Positions 1-9,421 of a DNA stretch of 59,986 nt are shown here, one piece after another. Each line of letters begins with the position of its first letter. Within the stretch, counting starts at the first letter, position 1. Below the pieces are notes generated by a model. That model was not told where the DNA came from. It made no database searches and saw only the letters and a program-made list of their open reading frames with translations. This stretch comes from Desulfocapsa sp. (GTDB lineage Bacteria; Desulfobacterota; Desulfobulbia; Desulfobulbales; Desulfocapsaceae): assembly GCA_030145625.1 (NCBI GenBank), contig JAQYVF010000022.1:1-59986 (forward strand). The letters run 5' to 3'. The position numbers and the translations under genes were made by a program.

Positions 1-1124
1 AGGGTGTGGTGCCGATAGGCTCTGGAACACACTTCTTCCAGGAGTTGCTGGAGTTCACGAACATTTCCAGGCCAGGAATGCGCTTGAAGATGTTCGACAA
101 ATTCCGAGGTAAGAACCTTTTGCTCAATCTGTAACCGATCACAGAGGCATGAGACAGTATATCTTGCCAGGACTGGAATATCTTCAATTCTCATGCGCAG
201 GGGGGGAAGAGAAATATAAAAAGATCGCAATCTAAACAGGAGATCCGCACGAAACGTTCCATCCTGAACCATTTTATCAAGATCACGATTTGTCGCAGCA
301 ACCACTCTGAAGTTTGAGTAAAGTTCTGTCGTGCTGCCCACTGGCCGATACCTGCCTTCCTGGATCACCCGAAGAAATTTCTTTTGTACATCAAGGGGAA
401 GTTCACCAACTTCATCCAGGAAGAGCGTACCATCGTTGGCAAGTTGAATAAGTCCTTCTCTTGCCTTTTCGGCACCGGTGAATGCCCCTTTGGCATGACC
501 AAACAGTGTGCTTTCAATAAGAGTCTCCGGTAATGACGCGCAGTCGATTATGACAAACGGCTTTTCAGCCCTTGGAGAATTTTCATGGAGGGCTCTGGCA
601 AAAACTTCCTTTCCCGTTCCCGTCTCCCCGGTGATGAGGACACTGGTCTCTCCGGTGGCAGCATTTGCAAGTTTGTCAAGACATGCGGTAATTGCCGGCC
701 CCTCACCGATAATTTTGTCCCGTTTCAGAGCCACCTTAACGGTGGAGGTCGTATGTTTTTCTTTTCTGTATTCAAGCGCACGAGTAAGAGGAAGCAAAAG
801 GTCCCGAATGACATGGGGCTTTTCCAGATAACTCCACGCCCCTGACTGAATAGCCTGTTTTGCACCACTCGACTCACCTGCCCCAGTCATTATAATTATT
901 TCCGGGGTAGAGCTTACGCGTGAAAAGTGGATGAGAGCATCCAGGCCATTCCCATCCGGCAACTGCACATCGAGAAAGACCACATCAAACGCACCTTCAC
1001 GTGCCACAAGAATACCATCGGCCAACCTATATGCGCATGCCACTGTATGCCCCACAGATTCAAGGCGCTGTACGAGCATGGAACAGAGCATTTTATCATC
1101 ATCAACTATGAGAATATCAGCCAT
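1..1124 (-). CDS. Sigma-54-dependent response regulator (NtrC family), C-terminus outside window
   Basis: A two-component response regulator that activates sigma-54 promoters. The N-terminal receiver domain begins MADILIVDDD and carries the phospho-acceptor Asp at about residue 52 (VVFLDVQLPDG). The AAA+ domain has the Walker A motif GETGTGKE near residue 165, the sigma-54 contact motif GAFTGA and the C-terminal WPGNVREL motif. The Fis-type DNA-binding domain must lie beyond the left edge, so the gene is cut by the window, not broken. Its ATG lies inside the last codons of the hybrid kinase (8-bp overlap, 1117-1124), which indicates translational coupling and a cognate kinase-regulator pair. 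Family and pairing are secure; the target genes are unknown. Confidence 0.93.
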   Translation of the reverse strand, partial: MADILIVDDDKMLCSMLVQRLESVGHTVACAYRLADGILVAREGAFDVVFLDVQLPDGNGLDALIHFSRVSSTPEIIIMTGAGESSGAKQAIQSGAWSYLEKPHVIRDLLLPLTRALEYRKEKHTTSTVKVALKRDKIIGEGPAITACLDKLANAATGETSVLITGETGTGKEVFARALHENSPRAEKPFVIIDCASLPETLIESTLFGHAKGAFTGAEKAREGLIQLANDGTLFLDEVGELPLDVQKKFLRVIQEGRYRPVGSTTELYSNFRVVAATNRDLDKMVQDGTFRADLLFRLRSFYISLPPLRMRIEDIPVLARYTVSCLCDRLQIEQKVLTSEFVEHLQAHSWPGNVRELQQLLEEVCSRAYRHHT

Positions 1125-3570
1125 GATCAAGAACCTTACGTATTGTTTCAGCCAAGACCTGAGGGAGAAATGGTTTCACCAGGTATTCACTGACTCCGTG
1201 AAATTTTGCTTCGACCTTGTTCACGGACTTACTGTAGCCGGAACAGAGTATGCTTGGGACCTCAGGTTTTATTTTTAGAATCTCTTTGATCAAATCGAGG
1301 CCAGTCAGATTCGGCATTGTCATATCCGTTACAACAATATCATACCAATCTGCTTTCTGCTGAAAATCCTTAAGAGCTTCAAGACTGTTGGAAAAGCATG
1401 TAACCTGATAGCCAAGCTTCTCCAGTGCCCGTTGATACAGGTCCGCCAGATCCTCTTCGTCATCTATCAATAAAACTCGTTCATGACCGCTCTGCGGGAG
1501 GTTTACATCAGTACTCACTGTGGAAAGCTGTTCTTCAATTATCGGCAGATATACCTGGAAAACAGTGCCTGCCCCTGGGGCACTCTCCACAACGATGGTA
1601 CCGTGGTGATTTTGCACAATGCCATTGACCACCGCAAGCCCCAAACCTGTACCTTTTTCTTTGTCTTTTGTCGTGAAAAAGGGATCAAAAATTTTTGTTT
1701 TAATTTCCTCCGCTATACCACTCCCTGAATCACAGACTTCGATACAGGCATAGCGCTGATCGGTTTGTGCTGCACCATTCAATGAGTACAGAGATGCGGG
1801 CGCTGAAGTCTCAGTGAGATTGATTGAAATGATACCGTAATCATTTTGTATTGCCTGCATGGCATTAGTACACAGATTCATAACGACCTGATGAAGTTGA
1901 GTCAAGTCACCAAGGATCCCTCCGCAATTCTCATCAATTGATACTGAAAACTGAATAGAGCTTGGGAGGGATGAAGAGAGCATATCGACAACTTCTTGTA
2001 TTGTGTCCTGTAGCCGCAGATGGAGAAAACCCTCTTTTTCCTGACGGCTATAGAGCAAAATCTGTTTAACAAGATCGGCGGCCCGGTTACCGGCAACTAT
2101 CATCTGATTGATATCTTTTGCAACTGGGCTGGATGGCGGGAGTTGCTCTAACGCCATCTGCCCATGCCCAAGAATCGATGTAAGAATATTATTGAAGTCA
2201 TGAGCTATCCCCCCGGCAAGTGTTCCGAGTGCCTCCAACTTAACCGCCTGCTGCAACTGCTGTTCAAGTAACTTTCTTTTTTGTTCGTCTTTTTTCTGCT
2301 CAGTAATGTCCTGAATAATTGAAAGAAGTTTGGCACGACCGTGGACCTTGATTATCTCGGTAAAATATAAACATCGTAGCTTGTCTCCTTTTTTATTTCT
2401 GATGGTTACGTCACGACTGCTGATCGTTTTTTTCTTCCGGGTATGGGCTTTCAGGTAGGATCGCATTTCCGGGGTGATGATGCCCAGATCAGTAGATCGA
2501 TTTCCAATCACCTCATCTCTGCTGAAGCCGAGAACCTGCACGAATTGGTCATTTACAGCGACATACTCACCGGTTTCAATATCACTGATGCTCATCAGGA
2601 GTGGATTTTTTTGAAAGGCTTTTTCAAATTTTTCTTCTGCCTGATTAAGTTGAGTGATATCTGTAAATGTTCCTACAACGCGTTTTACAGAGCCGTCCGG
2701 GGTACGGCTAACAACTTTTCCACGCGCACTCACCCAGATATAATCTCCCGAAATAGTGATAGAACGAAACCTGGTTCGGAATGGTTCGTCGGAGGAGATA
2801 TTTTGTAGAAGTACCTCATGGGTGCGAATGCGATCTTGCGGGTGAATGAGGTCTTGACAGACACGGTAGTTAATTGAAAAGGCGTCAGGCTCATAGCCCA
2901 GCATGGTATAGGAACGAGGACTCCAGGTCATAGTGTCCTGTTCCACATCAAAATCCCACAATCCATCATTAATGGCTTCCAGGGTCAGGCGAAGTTGTTC
3001 CTCATTTTTTCGTATCGTCTCAGTCTGTTCAAGCTCCTTCAACCGAGTCATTCCCATTGAAGCAATGTTCCTGGTGAGCACAGATACAAAATCAAGAATA
3101 CGGGTATGGGCTGCCGGTGAAAAGACGGGAACTTCTTCCAGAGCCTGGAGGTATTCATTTTCATCAAATCCATACCTCTGGGTTTGCTGGCGAAACCGAA
3201 CTTGCATTTCCGCTGAAACTGGTTCGTGCAGAACCTGTCCGGTAAGGATATTGGCCACATGTTGACCATTGATTACAATCGGACAAATGGAATTGACCAG
3301 TCCATGGGGACAGATGGACACAATCGCAGTGTGTTCATCTGGAAAATCACTCAATCGCTGGGTATTACATTCTTTGCATAACTTACATGATTCTGTATTC
3401 TTACGATGAAATTCACAACAGATCTTATGCCAGCCTACTCCTTTGAGAACATTGCCCTCAATATCTAAAATGGCCAATGGCATACTGGTAAGTTTAAACA
3501 ACTGGTCCAGCATCTTTGCCAGTTCATCAATATCCAGCAGATCAGCGAGTTTGTATTGCATTGTTAACAT
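1117..3570 (-). CDS. Hybrid sensor histidine kinase with PocR domain, two PAS domains and receiver
   Basis: About 817 residues with no transmembrane segment, so a cytoplasmic sensor. Order: a PocR-type ligand-binding domain (about 5-175, with a Cys cluster around SCKLCKEC), two PAS domains (about 190-310 and 320-435), HisKA with GGIAHDFNN (His457), HATPase with the G boxes GSGIAEE and GTGLGL, and a receiver with the acceptor Asp749 (VVTDMTMP). PocR domains are known to sense small organic molecules or, through cysteines, other cues; the ligand here is unknown. It overlaps the start of the NtrC-type regulator. The start is uncertain: TTG 3579, ATG 3570 and ATG 3561 are all in frame, and 3570 is chosen for the GGA a few bases upstream. 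Confidence 0.9.
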   Translation of the reverse strand: MLTMQYKLADLLDIDELAKMLDQLFKLTSMPLAILDIEGNVLKGVGWHKICCEFHRKNTESCKLCKECNTQRLSDFPDEHTAIVSICPHGLVNSICPIVINGQHVANILTGQVLHEPVSAEMQVRFRQQTQRYGFDENEYLQALEEVPVFSPAAHTRILDFVSVLTRNIASMGMTRLKELEQTETIRKNEEQLRLTLEAINDGLWDFDVEQDTMTWSPRSYTMLGYEPDAFSINYRVCQDLIHPQDRIRTHEVLLQNISSDEPFRTRFRSITISGDYIWVSARGKVVSRTPDGSVKRVVGTFTDITQLNQAEEKFEKAFQKNPLLMSISDIETGEYVAVNDQFVQVLGFSRDEVIGNRSTDLGIITPEMRSYLKAHTRKKKTISSRDVTIRNKKGDKLRCLYFTEIIKVHGRAKLLSIIQDITEQKKDEQKRKLLEQQLQQAVKLEALGTLAGGIAHDFNNILTSILGHGQMALEQLPPSSPVAKDINQMIVAGNRAADLVKQILLYSRQEKEGFLHLRLQDTIQEVVDMLSSSLPSSIQFSVSIDENCGGILGDLTQLHQVVMNLCTNAMQAIQNDYGIISINLTETSAPASLYSLNGAAQTDQRYACIEVCDSGSGIAEEIKTKIFDPFFTTKDKEKGTGLGLAVVNGIVQNHHGTIVVESAPGAGTVFQVYLPIIEEQLSTVSTDVNLPQSGHERVLLIDDEEDLADLYQRALEKLGYQVTCFSNSLEALKDFQQKADWYDIVVTDMTMPNLTGLDLIKEILKIKPEVPSILCSGYSKSVNKVEAKFHGVSEYLVKPFLPQVLAETIRKVLDHG

Positions 3571-3849
3571 ATTTTCCAAGAGCGAAGAACTGAGAACAAA
3601 TTACTTTTGAAGTTAGCCTCACTTGCAGACAGCAAGGGTAGAAATATACTTTTTTCATCCAACATCGCTTGCGACAACTTCATTAGCAGCCCAACATGAT
3701 TTTTTGAGTCAAAATGGCAATAACTATCACACGGTAATAGTTAACAAATACTACAGGAGCCGATCGGATGTCAAAGAATTATAGATTTTCCCTATAACGC
3801 CTGGACTTGTGTCCATGTCCAAACAAGTGGGACCACTTCTGCTGATTGA

Positions 3850-4044
3850 ACAGGGAACAAAAAGAAACTGCCGCTCAAATCCTTGATAGAAAAGGTAGAG
3901 AAAAAAATTCTGAGAGAGGTTTTAGGTAAAAATAGAGGTCAGATCACTCAAACATATCAGGACTTGGGGATTTCACGAAAAAGCCTCCACGATAAAGTGA
4001 ACAAGTACAATATTAATTTGGCTCTTTTCAGAGAGACTATTTGA
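3850..4044 (+). pseudogene. Orphan Fis-type HTH domain, remnant of an NtrC-family regulator
   Basis: Reading from 3868 the frame gives LPLKSLIEKVEKKILREVL, then GQITQTYQDLGISRKSLHDK, ending in TGA at 4042-4044. This is the classic C-terminal Fis/HTH_8 domain of sigma-54 activators. An in-frame TGA at 3847-3849 lies just upstream, and no AAA+ or receiver sequence precedes it. The piece is therefore the stranded 3' end of a deleted regulator on the opposite strand from the intact one at 1-1124. The stretch from 3580 to 3850 otherwise shows nothing recognisable. A MITE copy begins 20 bp after the stop. Confidence 0.8.
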
Positions 4045-4063
4045 CGAAAATATTTTAGCTTTA

Positions 4064-4204
4064 GGGTACCTTGAAAAATTAGAATTTTCGTTCAAAATCG
4101 AGGCATGAGAAAAAATTTACCGCAGGCATATGTTTGATATTCCGAGGATAAAATTTTTCTCATAACGAAGAGTTTGGGCGAAAAAGCAATTTTGCAAGGT
4201 GGCC
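4064..4204 (+). mobile_element. MITE-like palindromic element, copy 1 (141 bp)
   Basis: The left end GGGTACCTTG and right end CAAGGTGGCC form imperfect terminal inverted repeats that continue inward (AAAATT, TTTTCG). Flanking TTTA at 4060-4063 and 4205-4208 is a perfect 4-bp target duplication. The interior is also palindromic: ATGAGAAAAAATTTA pairs with TAAAATTTTTCTCAT, so the whole unit could fold into one hairpin. It has no ORF. Three relatives lie at 28908, 29913 (inverted) and 48943. GG-starting ends and 4-bp duplications resemble IS5-type transposons, but the parent transposase is not in the window. Confidence 0.92.
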
Positions 4205-4267
4205 TTTACCATAAATGGTAGTTTTCCCTGTCAAGCTTGCCAAGGCCAATATCCAAAACGATATGCT

Positions 4268-4651
4268 TCAAGAAGGGTTGGGAGGGATGCGGCTTAGGAG
4301 TGTCTCCACAGTAATCCTGCTCAACCAGCGGAAGAAGATAAGCGTGTACTTGGCACCTGAAAAATACATCCCCAGAAGAAAAACCAGGTGCGACAAACCA
4401 TAGACCAAAGGCCCGCCAATCACGGCAATCAGAGGTTCATGCAGCTTAAGGGCAACAACACCACATGCTGCCACAGCAGGCCAACCAAGAAGAAAACTCA
4501 TGCAGATCAAGAAAATCCCTGCAAGGACCTGTAGAGAAGGTTTTTCTTTAAAGGCGGTCAAATCAGCCTGTTCTTCGATGGCCGTACGCACAAAATCGAT
4601 GTCGGCAAATTTCACAAGACCTTTTCTGATTATCAGCATCACTTTATTCAT
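4268..4651 (-). CDS. Small integral membrane protein of unknown function
   Basis: About 127 residues starting MNKVMLIIRK. There are roughly three hydrophobic segments (LQVLAGIFLICMSFLLGW, AVAACGVVALKL with LIAVIGGPLVYG, and HLVFLLGMYFSG) after a polar 40-residue N-terminus. The frame stays open up to 4822, but that would run into the divergent glycosyltransferase start at 4785, so the internal ATG at 4651 is preferred; no strong ribosome site supports either choice. No family was recognised. Its position beside the GT25/MMPL cluster hints at an envelope role, but it is on the opposite strand. Confidence 0.6.
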   Translation of the reverse strand: MNKVMLIIRKGLVKFADIDFVRTAIEEQADLTAFKEKPSLQVLAGIFLICMSFLLGWPAVAACGVVALKLHEPLIAVIGGPLVYGLSHLVFLLGMYFSGAKYTLIFFRWLSRITVETLLSRIPPNPS

Positions 4652-4784
4652 AGATAAATTGAATTTTTTCTCACTGGTAAGTAGCATATTCAGAAATGAG
4701 ATATTTTGGAGTCTCACGGGCTTGCTTTTCTTTATGTTTACACCACAATCCTTTGTCCCGACAACTCTTTTACGCAGGTAGATC

Positions 4785-5504
4785 ATGGCACCAACTGCTG
4801 ACTCTTGGTTTTTTTTTGACAAAATCTATTGTATATCAATAGATACGCGTGCTGATAGACGATCAGAAGCCAAAAGACAGTTTGAAGATGTCGGCCTCCT
4901 GGAACGGGTGGAATTTGAACTTGTTAAAAAACATCCCCACAACCGGGAGAAAGGAATCTTTCAATCCCATATGCTTTGCCTGAACAAAGGGCTGCAGGCT
5001 GGAGCCCGCCATATCCTGATCTTTGAAGATGACATCCTTTTCCAGGGATTCAAGCCCAAAACTCTGCAGAATGCCACTCAATTTCTGCAAAACATCCCCA
5101 CCTGGAATGGTTTTTTTCTTGGAGGCATCACCACGAAAATGACAAAGACCGATGAACAATCCGTGGTCAACATACAATACCGCTGCCTGGCTCACGCCTA
5201 TGCACTCAACCGTTCCTGTGCCAAGCGTATTGTTCAGGAATCGTGGAATGATATTCCTTTTGATGATTTACTGCGCAGCCATTGTAAAGATTTTTTTGCC
5301 ATCTACCCTATGATTGCCTTTCAAAGTCCGGCCAGTACTGATAATCAGACCATTGTTATAGACAAGATGCGAAGATTTTTCGGCGGCCTGCCCTTTATTC
5401 AGAAAACGAATGAATTCTTTCAACGTCATAAAACTTTGATTATCACTATCCACCTATTTTTTCTCACAGTCATCGCCCTGGTAATCATGGACGCCTTGAC
5501 ATAA
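4785..5504 (+). CDS. Glycosyltransferase family 25 (LPS-type) with C-terminal membrane anchor
   Basis: 239 residues. The N-terminus IYCISIDTRADRRSEAKRQF and the acidic motif ILIFEDDILF are typical of GT25 enzymes, which transfer sugars during lipopolysaccharide or glycoprotein assembly. A hydrophobic stretch (TLIITIHLFFLTVIALVI) at the extreme C-terminus probably anchors it to the inner membrane, which is not standard for GT25. AGGT sits about 5 bases before the ATG. It is the first gene of a rightward run with the MMPL-methyltransferase fusion (26-bp gap) and the polysaccharide deacetylase, so it likely modifies a surface glycolipid or polymer. The sugar donor and acceptor are unknown. Confidence 0.85.
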   Translation: MAPTADSWFFFDKIYCISIDTRADRRSEAKRQFEDVGLLERVEFELVKKHPHNREKGIFQSHMLCLNKGLQAGARHILIFEDDILFQGFKPKTLQNATQFLQNIPTWNGFFLGGITTKMTKTDEQSVVNIQYRCLAHAYALNRSCAKRIVQESWNDIPFDDLLRSHCKDFFAIYPMIAFQSPASTDNQTIVIDKMRRFFGGLPFIQKTNEFFQRHKTLIITIHLFFLTVIALVIMDALT

Positions 5505-5529
5505 CAATCACCCTGACAGTCGACTCAAA

Positions 5530-8500
5530 GTGTTTAACTATCGCCTTCTCATCATTGTTTTTGTCCTGATCTTCGGGGCTGCCGCTTCAGGTATTCTTCG
5601 TCTCGACATCGACACCGACGTGGTTCGCTCTCTTCCCTCAGATCAAACCGTAATCAGCGACGCTCTGGAGATCTTCACCAACCATCCCATTCATGATCAA
5701 ATTGCAGTAGACATCACGCTGGATAGAGAAGATCAGGACATGCTGGTAGAATGCGGGAATTTTGTTGAACAACAACTTCGGGAAAGCGCTCTCTTTACAG
5801 AAGTAGGAACCAGCGAGATTGGCAAGCTCATCCCTGCTCTTGCCTTACATATTGTCAACAACCTGCCAATCATGTTCTCTCCGGAAGAGCTTCAAGAGCA
5901 GATTGCCCCTAGACTGGAAAAAGAATTTATCCAGCAGCGCCTGCAGAAACTGCTGCAGAAGCTAAGCGGTCTCGAAGGGATCGGCCAGTCCGAATTTATT
6001 GCAAAAGACCCTCTTGGCCTGATGGAACCGGTCATGGCAAAGATGGCAATGCTTGCTCCCACAGAAGGATCGAGGATGTACAGGGGCCATCTTCTCTCGG
6101 CAGACAACCGTCACCTCCTGGTAAGCGCACGGCCGATTACTGCCGGAACAAACACGGCTTCTGCTCGACAGATTTCCTTATTGCTGGCCGCAATTTCACA
6201 AAATCTTACAGACAAATATGGTTCTGAGGGAATCAAAGTCACCCTCACTCCGGTGGGCGCCTATCGGGCAGCGCTGGACAATGAACGTATCATTCGCCAT
6301 GACGTCCGCTTGGCCCTGTTGCTCTCAACAGCAGGCATTGCCCTGCTTCTGTTTTTTTCCTTTCCCAGACCTCTGCTCGGCCTCTTCTCGCTGCTGCCTG
6401 CACTTGCCGGGACTGCTGCCGCCCTGTTTGTCTTTTCTCTGTTTCATTCTTCCATCTCCATCATGGTCTTAGGCTTTGGCGGTGCCATTATTTCTATTAC
6501 CGTTGATCACGGCATTGCCTACCTCCTCTTTCTTGATCGTCCCAGAGAAACCACAGGCAAAGGGGCCTCCCGTGAAGTTCGAGCGGTGGGTATACTTGCT
6601 GTCCTCACCACAGGTGGTGCCTTTCTCATCCTCTGTCTTAGCGGTTTTCCCATCTTCGTGCAACTGGGTCAGTTTACGGCCTTGGGAGTCTTCCTTTCTT
6701 TTCTTTTTGTCCATTCCATCTTTCCCCGCATCACCCCTTCCATGCCCCCTTCCTCTAAACGACGTGCCCTCCCTTTACAAGGAATGGTAGACAAACTTTA
6801 CGGGACTGGCCGTATCGGAGCAGTTGCAGCAGCAATTCTGGCATGCACCCTGCTCTTTTTTGCCCATCCAAAATTCAATGTCAGCCTGGAAAGCATGAAT
6901 ACGGTAAGCACGGAGACCCTAGCTGCCGACAAACTCTTTTCTACGGTGTGGGGAAATATTGGTGATAAGGTTTTCCTCATGGTTACCGGCGATTCCATTA
7001 CTGAGCTCCAGAAACAAAATGATACGCTCCTGCAAAAGATAGAGAGCGACCAAGACGCCTCCATTATCAAATCCGCCTTTGTTCCCTCCATGATATTTCC
7101 GGGTGAACTCAGGAGCAGAGAAAATCTGACCGCTTGGCAGCAGTTCTGGGACGAAGAGAGGAGCGAGAAGCTGCATAAAGAACTGAAAGAAAGTGCTGTC
7201 TCTCTGGGCTTTGCAGCAAATGGTTTTGACTCCTTTCTGAACCAGCTGCAACCACCATTTCAAACCAATGTCTCCAGCCTCCCTTCCCACTATTACAACC
7301 TTATGGGGATATCGGAGAAAAATGACATATTGGTCCAATTCATCACCCTTTCTCCAGGACAAAACTATAACAGCCAATCCTTCTTTGATCAGTACAGCCA
7401 AGACGCCAAGATCTTTGACTCCCCTTACTTCTCTGAACAGCTGGCAAACATTCTGTTTACCACCTTTGCCACAATGCTTGCTATCATTGCCATCAGCGTT
7501 GCAATACTGCTGTTTTTCTTTTTCCTGAGCTGGCAGCTGACACTTATCACTCTGCTGCCTCCCCTCTTTTCCTATGTCTGCACCCTGGGAACCATGCAGT
7601 TGATTGGTCACCCATTAGATATTCCCGGTCTGATGCTCTCCATTGTCATCCTGGGCATGGGCATCGATTACTCCATATTCTTTGTCAGGGCCCACCAGCG
7701 ATACCGCAATCCCGATCACTCCTCCTTCAAACTCGTCCGCATGGCTGTCTTTATGGCAGCGATGTCCACTCTCATTGGCTTCGGCGTCCTCTGCTTTGCC
7801 GAGCATTCCCTGTTACGAAGCATAGGTGTCACATCATTGCTGGGAATCGGCTATTCCCTCCTCGGTGCCTTTCTCCTTCTGCCTCCTCTGCTCCAGGCTT
7901 TTTTCTCTGGGAAAAGACAGGCCCCTCTTACAGAACAATCCCTTGTTCAGCGTGTCATGGGCCGCTATCATCTCATGGAGGCCTATCCACGCATGTTTGC
8001 CCGTTTTAAGCTAAAATCGGACCCCATGTTTGGAGACCTTGCCACACTGCTTGCAAAATATACAGACAGTACCGAGACAATCCTCGATATCGGCTGCGGC
8101 TACGGGGTTCCCGGCTGCTGGTGCCTGGAATACTTTCCACAGTCAAAAATTATTGGTCTTGATCCGGACCCGGAACGAGTAAGAGTGGCAACGCTAGCCA
8201 TGGGAAAAAGAGGCGATATTGTGCAGGATATGGCCCCAAAGCTGCCTGCACTTTCCAAGCCGGCCGATCTTATACTGCTCCTTGACATGCTGCACTACCT
8301 GGATGACGAAACAATCACTACCCTGTTTACGAATTGTTTGCAGGCCCTTGCCCACGACGGCATACTGGTGATACGTTATGTAATCCGCCCAGATGCCCCG
8401 CCTTCCAAATCCTGGATGCTTGAACATTACAGAATCAAGTTTTCCGGTGGGACCCCCTGGTATCGTTCTTCCGAAAAGATGGCTGAACTCATGGCTGGGA

Positions 8501-8598
8501 CCGGTTTTCTTATTGAAAGCAACATGGTTTCACAATCAAATCCGGAGCTGATCTGGATAATCGGCAGGGCTGAAAAAGATGACGCCAGCACCAAATAG
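5530..8598 (+). CDS. MMPL/RND-type exporter fused to a C-terminal SAM-dependent methyltransferase
   Basis: 1022 residues. Residues 1-790 have the two-fold MMPL layout: TM1 (LLIIVFVLIFGAAASGIL), a periplasmic loop opening LDIDTDVVRSLPSD, a block of TMs at about 245-395, then TM7, a second loop (about 450-645) and a second TM block at about 650-790. This resembles the 'predicted exporter' group found in aryl-polyene and lipid-export clusters. From about 840 a class I methyltransferase follows, with SAM motif ILDIGCGYG near 850 and LILLLDMLHYL as motif II region. The GTG start has no clear ribosome site, so re-initiation after the glycosyltransferase is plausible. It overlaps the deacetylase by 20 bp. 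Substrate unknown; the fusion suggests methylation coupled to export of a lipid-like product. Confidence 0.88.
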   Translation: MFNYRLLIIVFVLIFGAAASGILRLDIDTDVVRSLPSDQTVISDALEIFTNHPIHDQIAVDITLDREDQDMLVECGNFVEQQLRESALFTEVGTSEIGKLIPALALHIVNNLPIMFSPEELQEQIAPRLEKEFIQQRLQKLLQKLSGLEGIGQSEFIAKDPLGLMEPVMAKMAMLAPTEGSRMYRGHLLSADNRHLLVSARPITAGTNTASARQISLLLAAISQNLTDKYGSEGIKVTLTPVGAYRAALDNERIIRHDVRLALLLSTAGIALLLFFSFPRPLLGLFSLLPALAGTAAALFVFSLFHSSISIMVLGFGGAIISITVDHGIAYLLFLDRPRETTGKGASREVRAVGILAVLTTGGAFLILCLSGFPIFVQLGQFTALGVFLSFLFVHSIFPRITPSMPPSSKRRALPLQGMVDKLYGTGRIGAVAAAILACTLLFFAHPKFNVSLESMNTVSTETLAADKLFSTVWGNIGDKVFLMVTGDSITELQKQNDTLLQKIESDQDASIIKSAFVPSMIFPGELRSRENLTAWQQFWDEERSEKLHKELKESAVSLGFAANGFDSFLNQLQPPFQTNVSSLPSHYYNLMGISEKNDILVQFITLSPGQNYNSQSFFDQYSQDAKIFDSPYFSEQLANILFTTFATMLAIIAISVAILLFFFFLSWQLTLITLLPPLFSYVCTLGTMQLIGHPLDIPGLMLSIVILGMGIDYSIFFVRAHQRYRNPDHSSFKLVRMAVFMAAMSTLIGFGVLCFAEHSLLRSIGVTSLLGIGYSLLGAFLLLPPLLQAFFSGKRQAPLTEQSLVQRVMGRYHLMEAYPRMFARFKLKSDPMFGDLATLLAKYTDSTETILDIGCGYGVPGCWCLEYFPQSKIIGLDPDPERVRVATLAMGKRGDIVQDMAPKLPALSKPADLILLLDMLHYLDDETITTLFTNCLQALAHDGILVIRYVIRPDAPPSKSWMLEHYRIKFSGGTPWYRSSEKMAELMAGTGFLIESNMVSQSNPELIWIIGRAEKDDASTK

Positions 8599-9421
8599 TA
8601 CCCAGCAAGGGGGTTTGTCCCCAGCAGAAAAAATCGGCTTTGTCGCCTTTCTGCTTGCAGCCCTGCTTTTTTTCATCGGCCCCTGGTTTGCCGCCATCCT
8701 CTCCCTCCTCCTGTTTCTGTTACTCTGCCTTGCAGCACCCTTTTTCCCGCAACATGGAATCTTTTTGCCCATAATCAGCAGAAGTATATCCGGCAGCAGG
8801 GGAGTGGCCCTTACCTTTGATGACGGACCATCGCCTACTTCCACGCCAATATTACTCAAACTGCTGGCCCGCTATAAGTTACAAGCCACCTTCTTTGTCA
8901 TCGGCGAAAAAGCTGCGCAATACCCTGAACTTATTGCAGACATTATTAACCAGGGACACAGTATCGGCAACCACTCCTGGCAGCATGACAATCTGCTTAT
9001 GTTGAGAAGCCGAAAGAAACTCCAGCAGGATATCCATAGGACTCAGGTCATATTACAACAATACGGAATTCAGCCCCTTCTCTTCCGTCCGCCGGCAGGA
9101 ATTACAAACCCACGCCTCAAACGGGTGCTTCACGATGAAGGATTGCTCGCAGTCACTTTCAGTTGTCGCCCTTTTGACCAGGGAAATAAAAAGATAAGCA
9201 ATCTGGCAAAACGCATTCTTCATAAGCTCAAGGAAGGAGACATCATTCTCCTCCATGATCTCGGCCCGGAAACAAAAAGCGCAGAGGCCCAATGGGAAAA
9301 TGAACTCAACAGTCTTTTTGATTCCCTGCAAACAAACCATTACAACGTTCAGCCTCTAGAAACTCTTATCGACCACCCGGTAATGAGGCTTATCCGAAAG
9401 ACATCGCTGACAACCAGGTAG
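8579..9421 (+). CDS. Membrane-anchored polysaccharide deacetylase (NodB/CE4 family)
   Basis: 280 residues. Two hydrophobic segments (about 18-60) are followed by a complete CE4 domain: TFDDGPS (Asp81/Asp82), metal-binding NHSWQH (His132, His136), RPPAG and DIILLHD. It would remove N-acetyl groups from an envelope or exported glycan on the outer face of the inner membrane. Its start lies 20 bp inside the MMPL-methyltransferase gene. Its stop codon TAG (9419-9421) is bases 2-4 of the first REP-like head (GTAGGAGCGG) of the array that begins at 9418, so the repeat array defines the protein's C-terminus (SLTTR). A few residues may have been lost or added there. Confidence 0.92.
   Translation: MTPAPNSTQQGGLSPAEKIGFVAFLLAALLFFIGPWFAAILSLLLFLLLCLAAPFFPQHGIFLPIISRSISGSRGVALTFDDGPSPTSTPILLKLLARYKLQATFFVIGEKAAQYPELIADIINQGHSIGNHSWQHDNLLMLRSRKKLQQDIHRTQVILQQYGIQPLLFRPPAGITNPRLKRVLHDEGLLAVTFSCRPFDQGNKKISNLAKRILHKLKEGDIILLHDLGPETKSAEAQWENELNSLFDSLQTNHYNVQPLETLIDHPVMRLIRKTSLTTR

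Noticed and set aside
508-1278. Rightward frames opposite the response regulator and kinase
   Set aside because: They are shadows of the AAA+ and receiver coding sequence.
4268-4822. Longer 184-residue version of the small membrane protein
   Set aside because: It would overlap the divergent glycosyltransferase start by 38 bp, and its first 57 residues lack a ribosome site and protein character.
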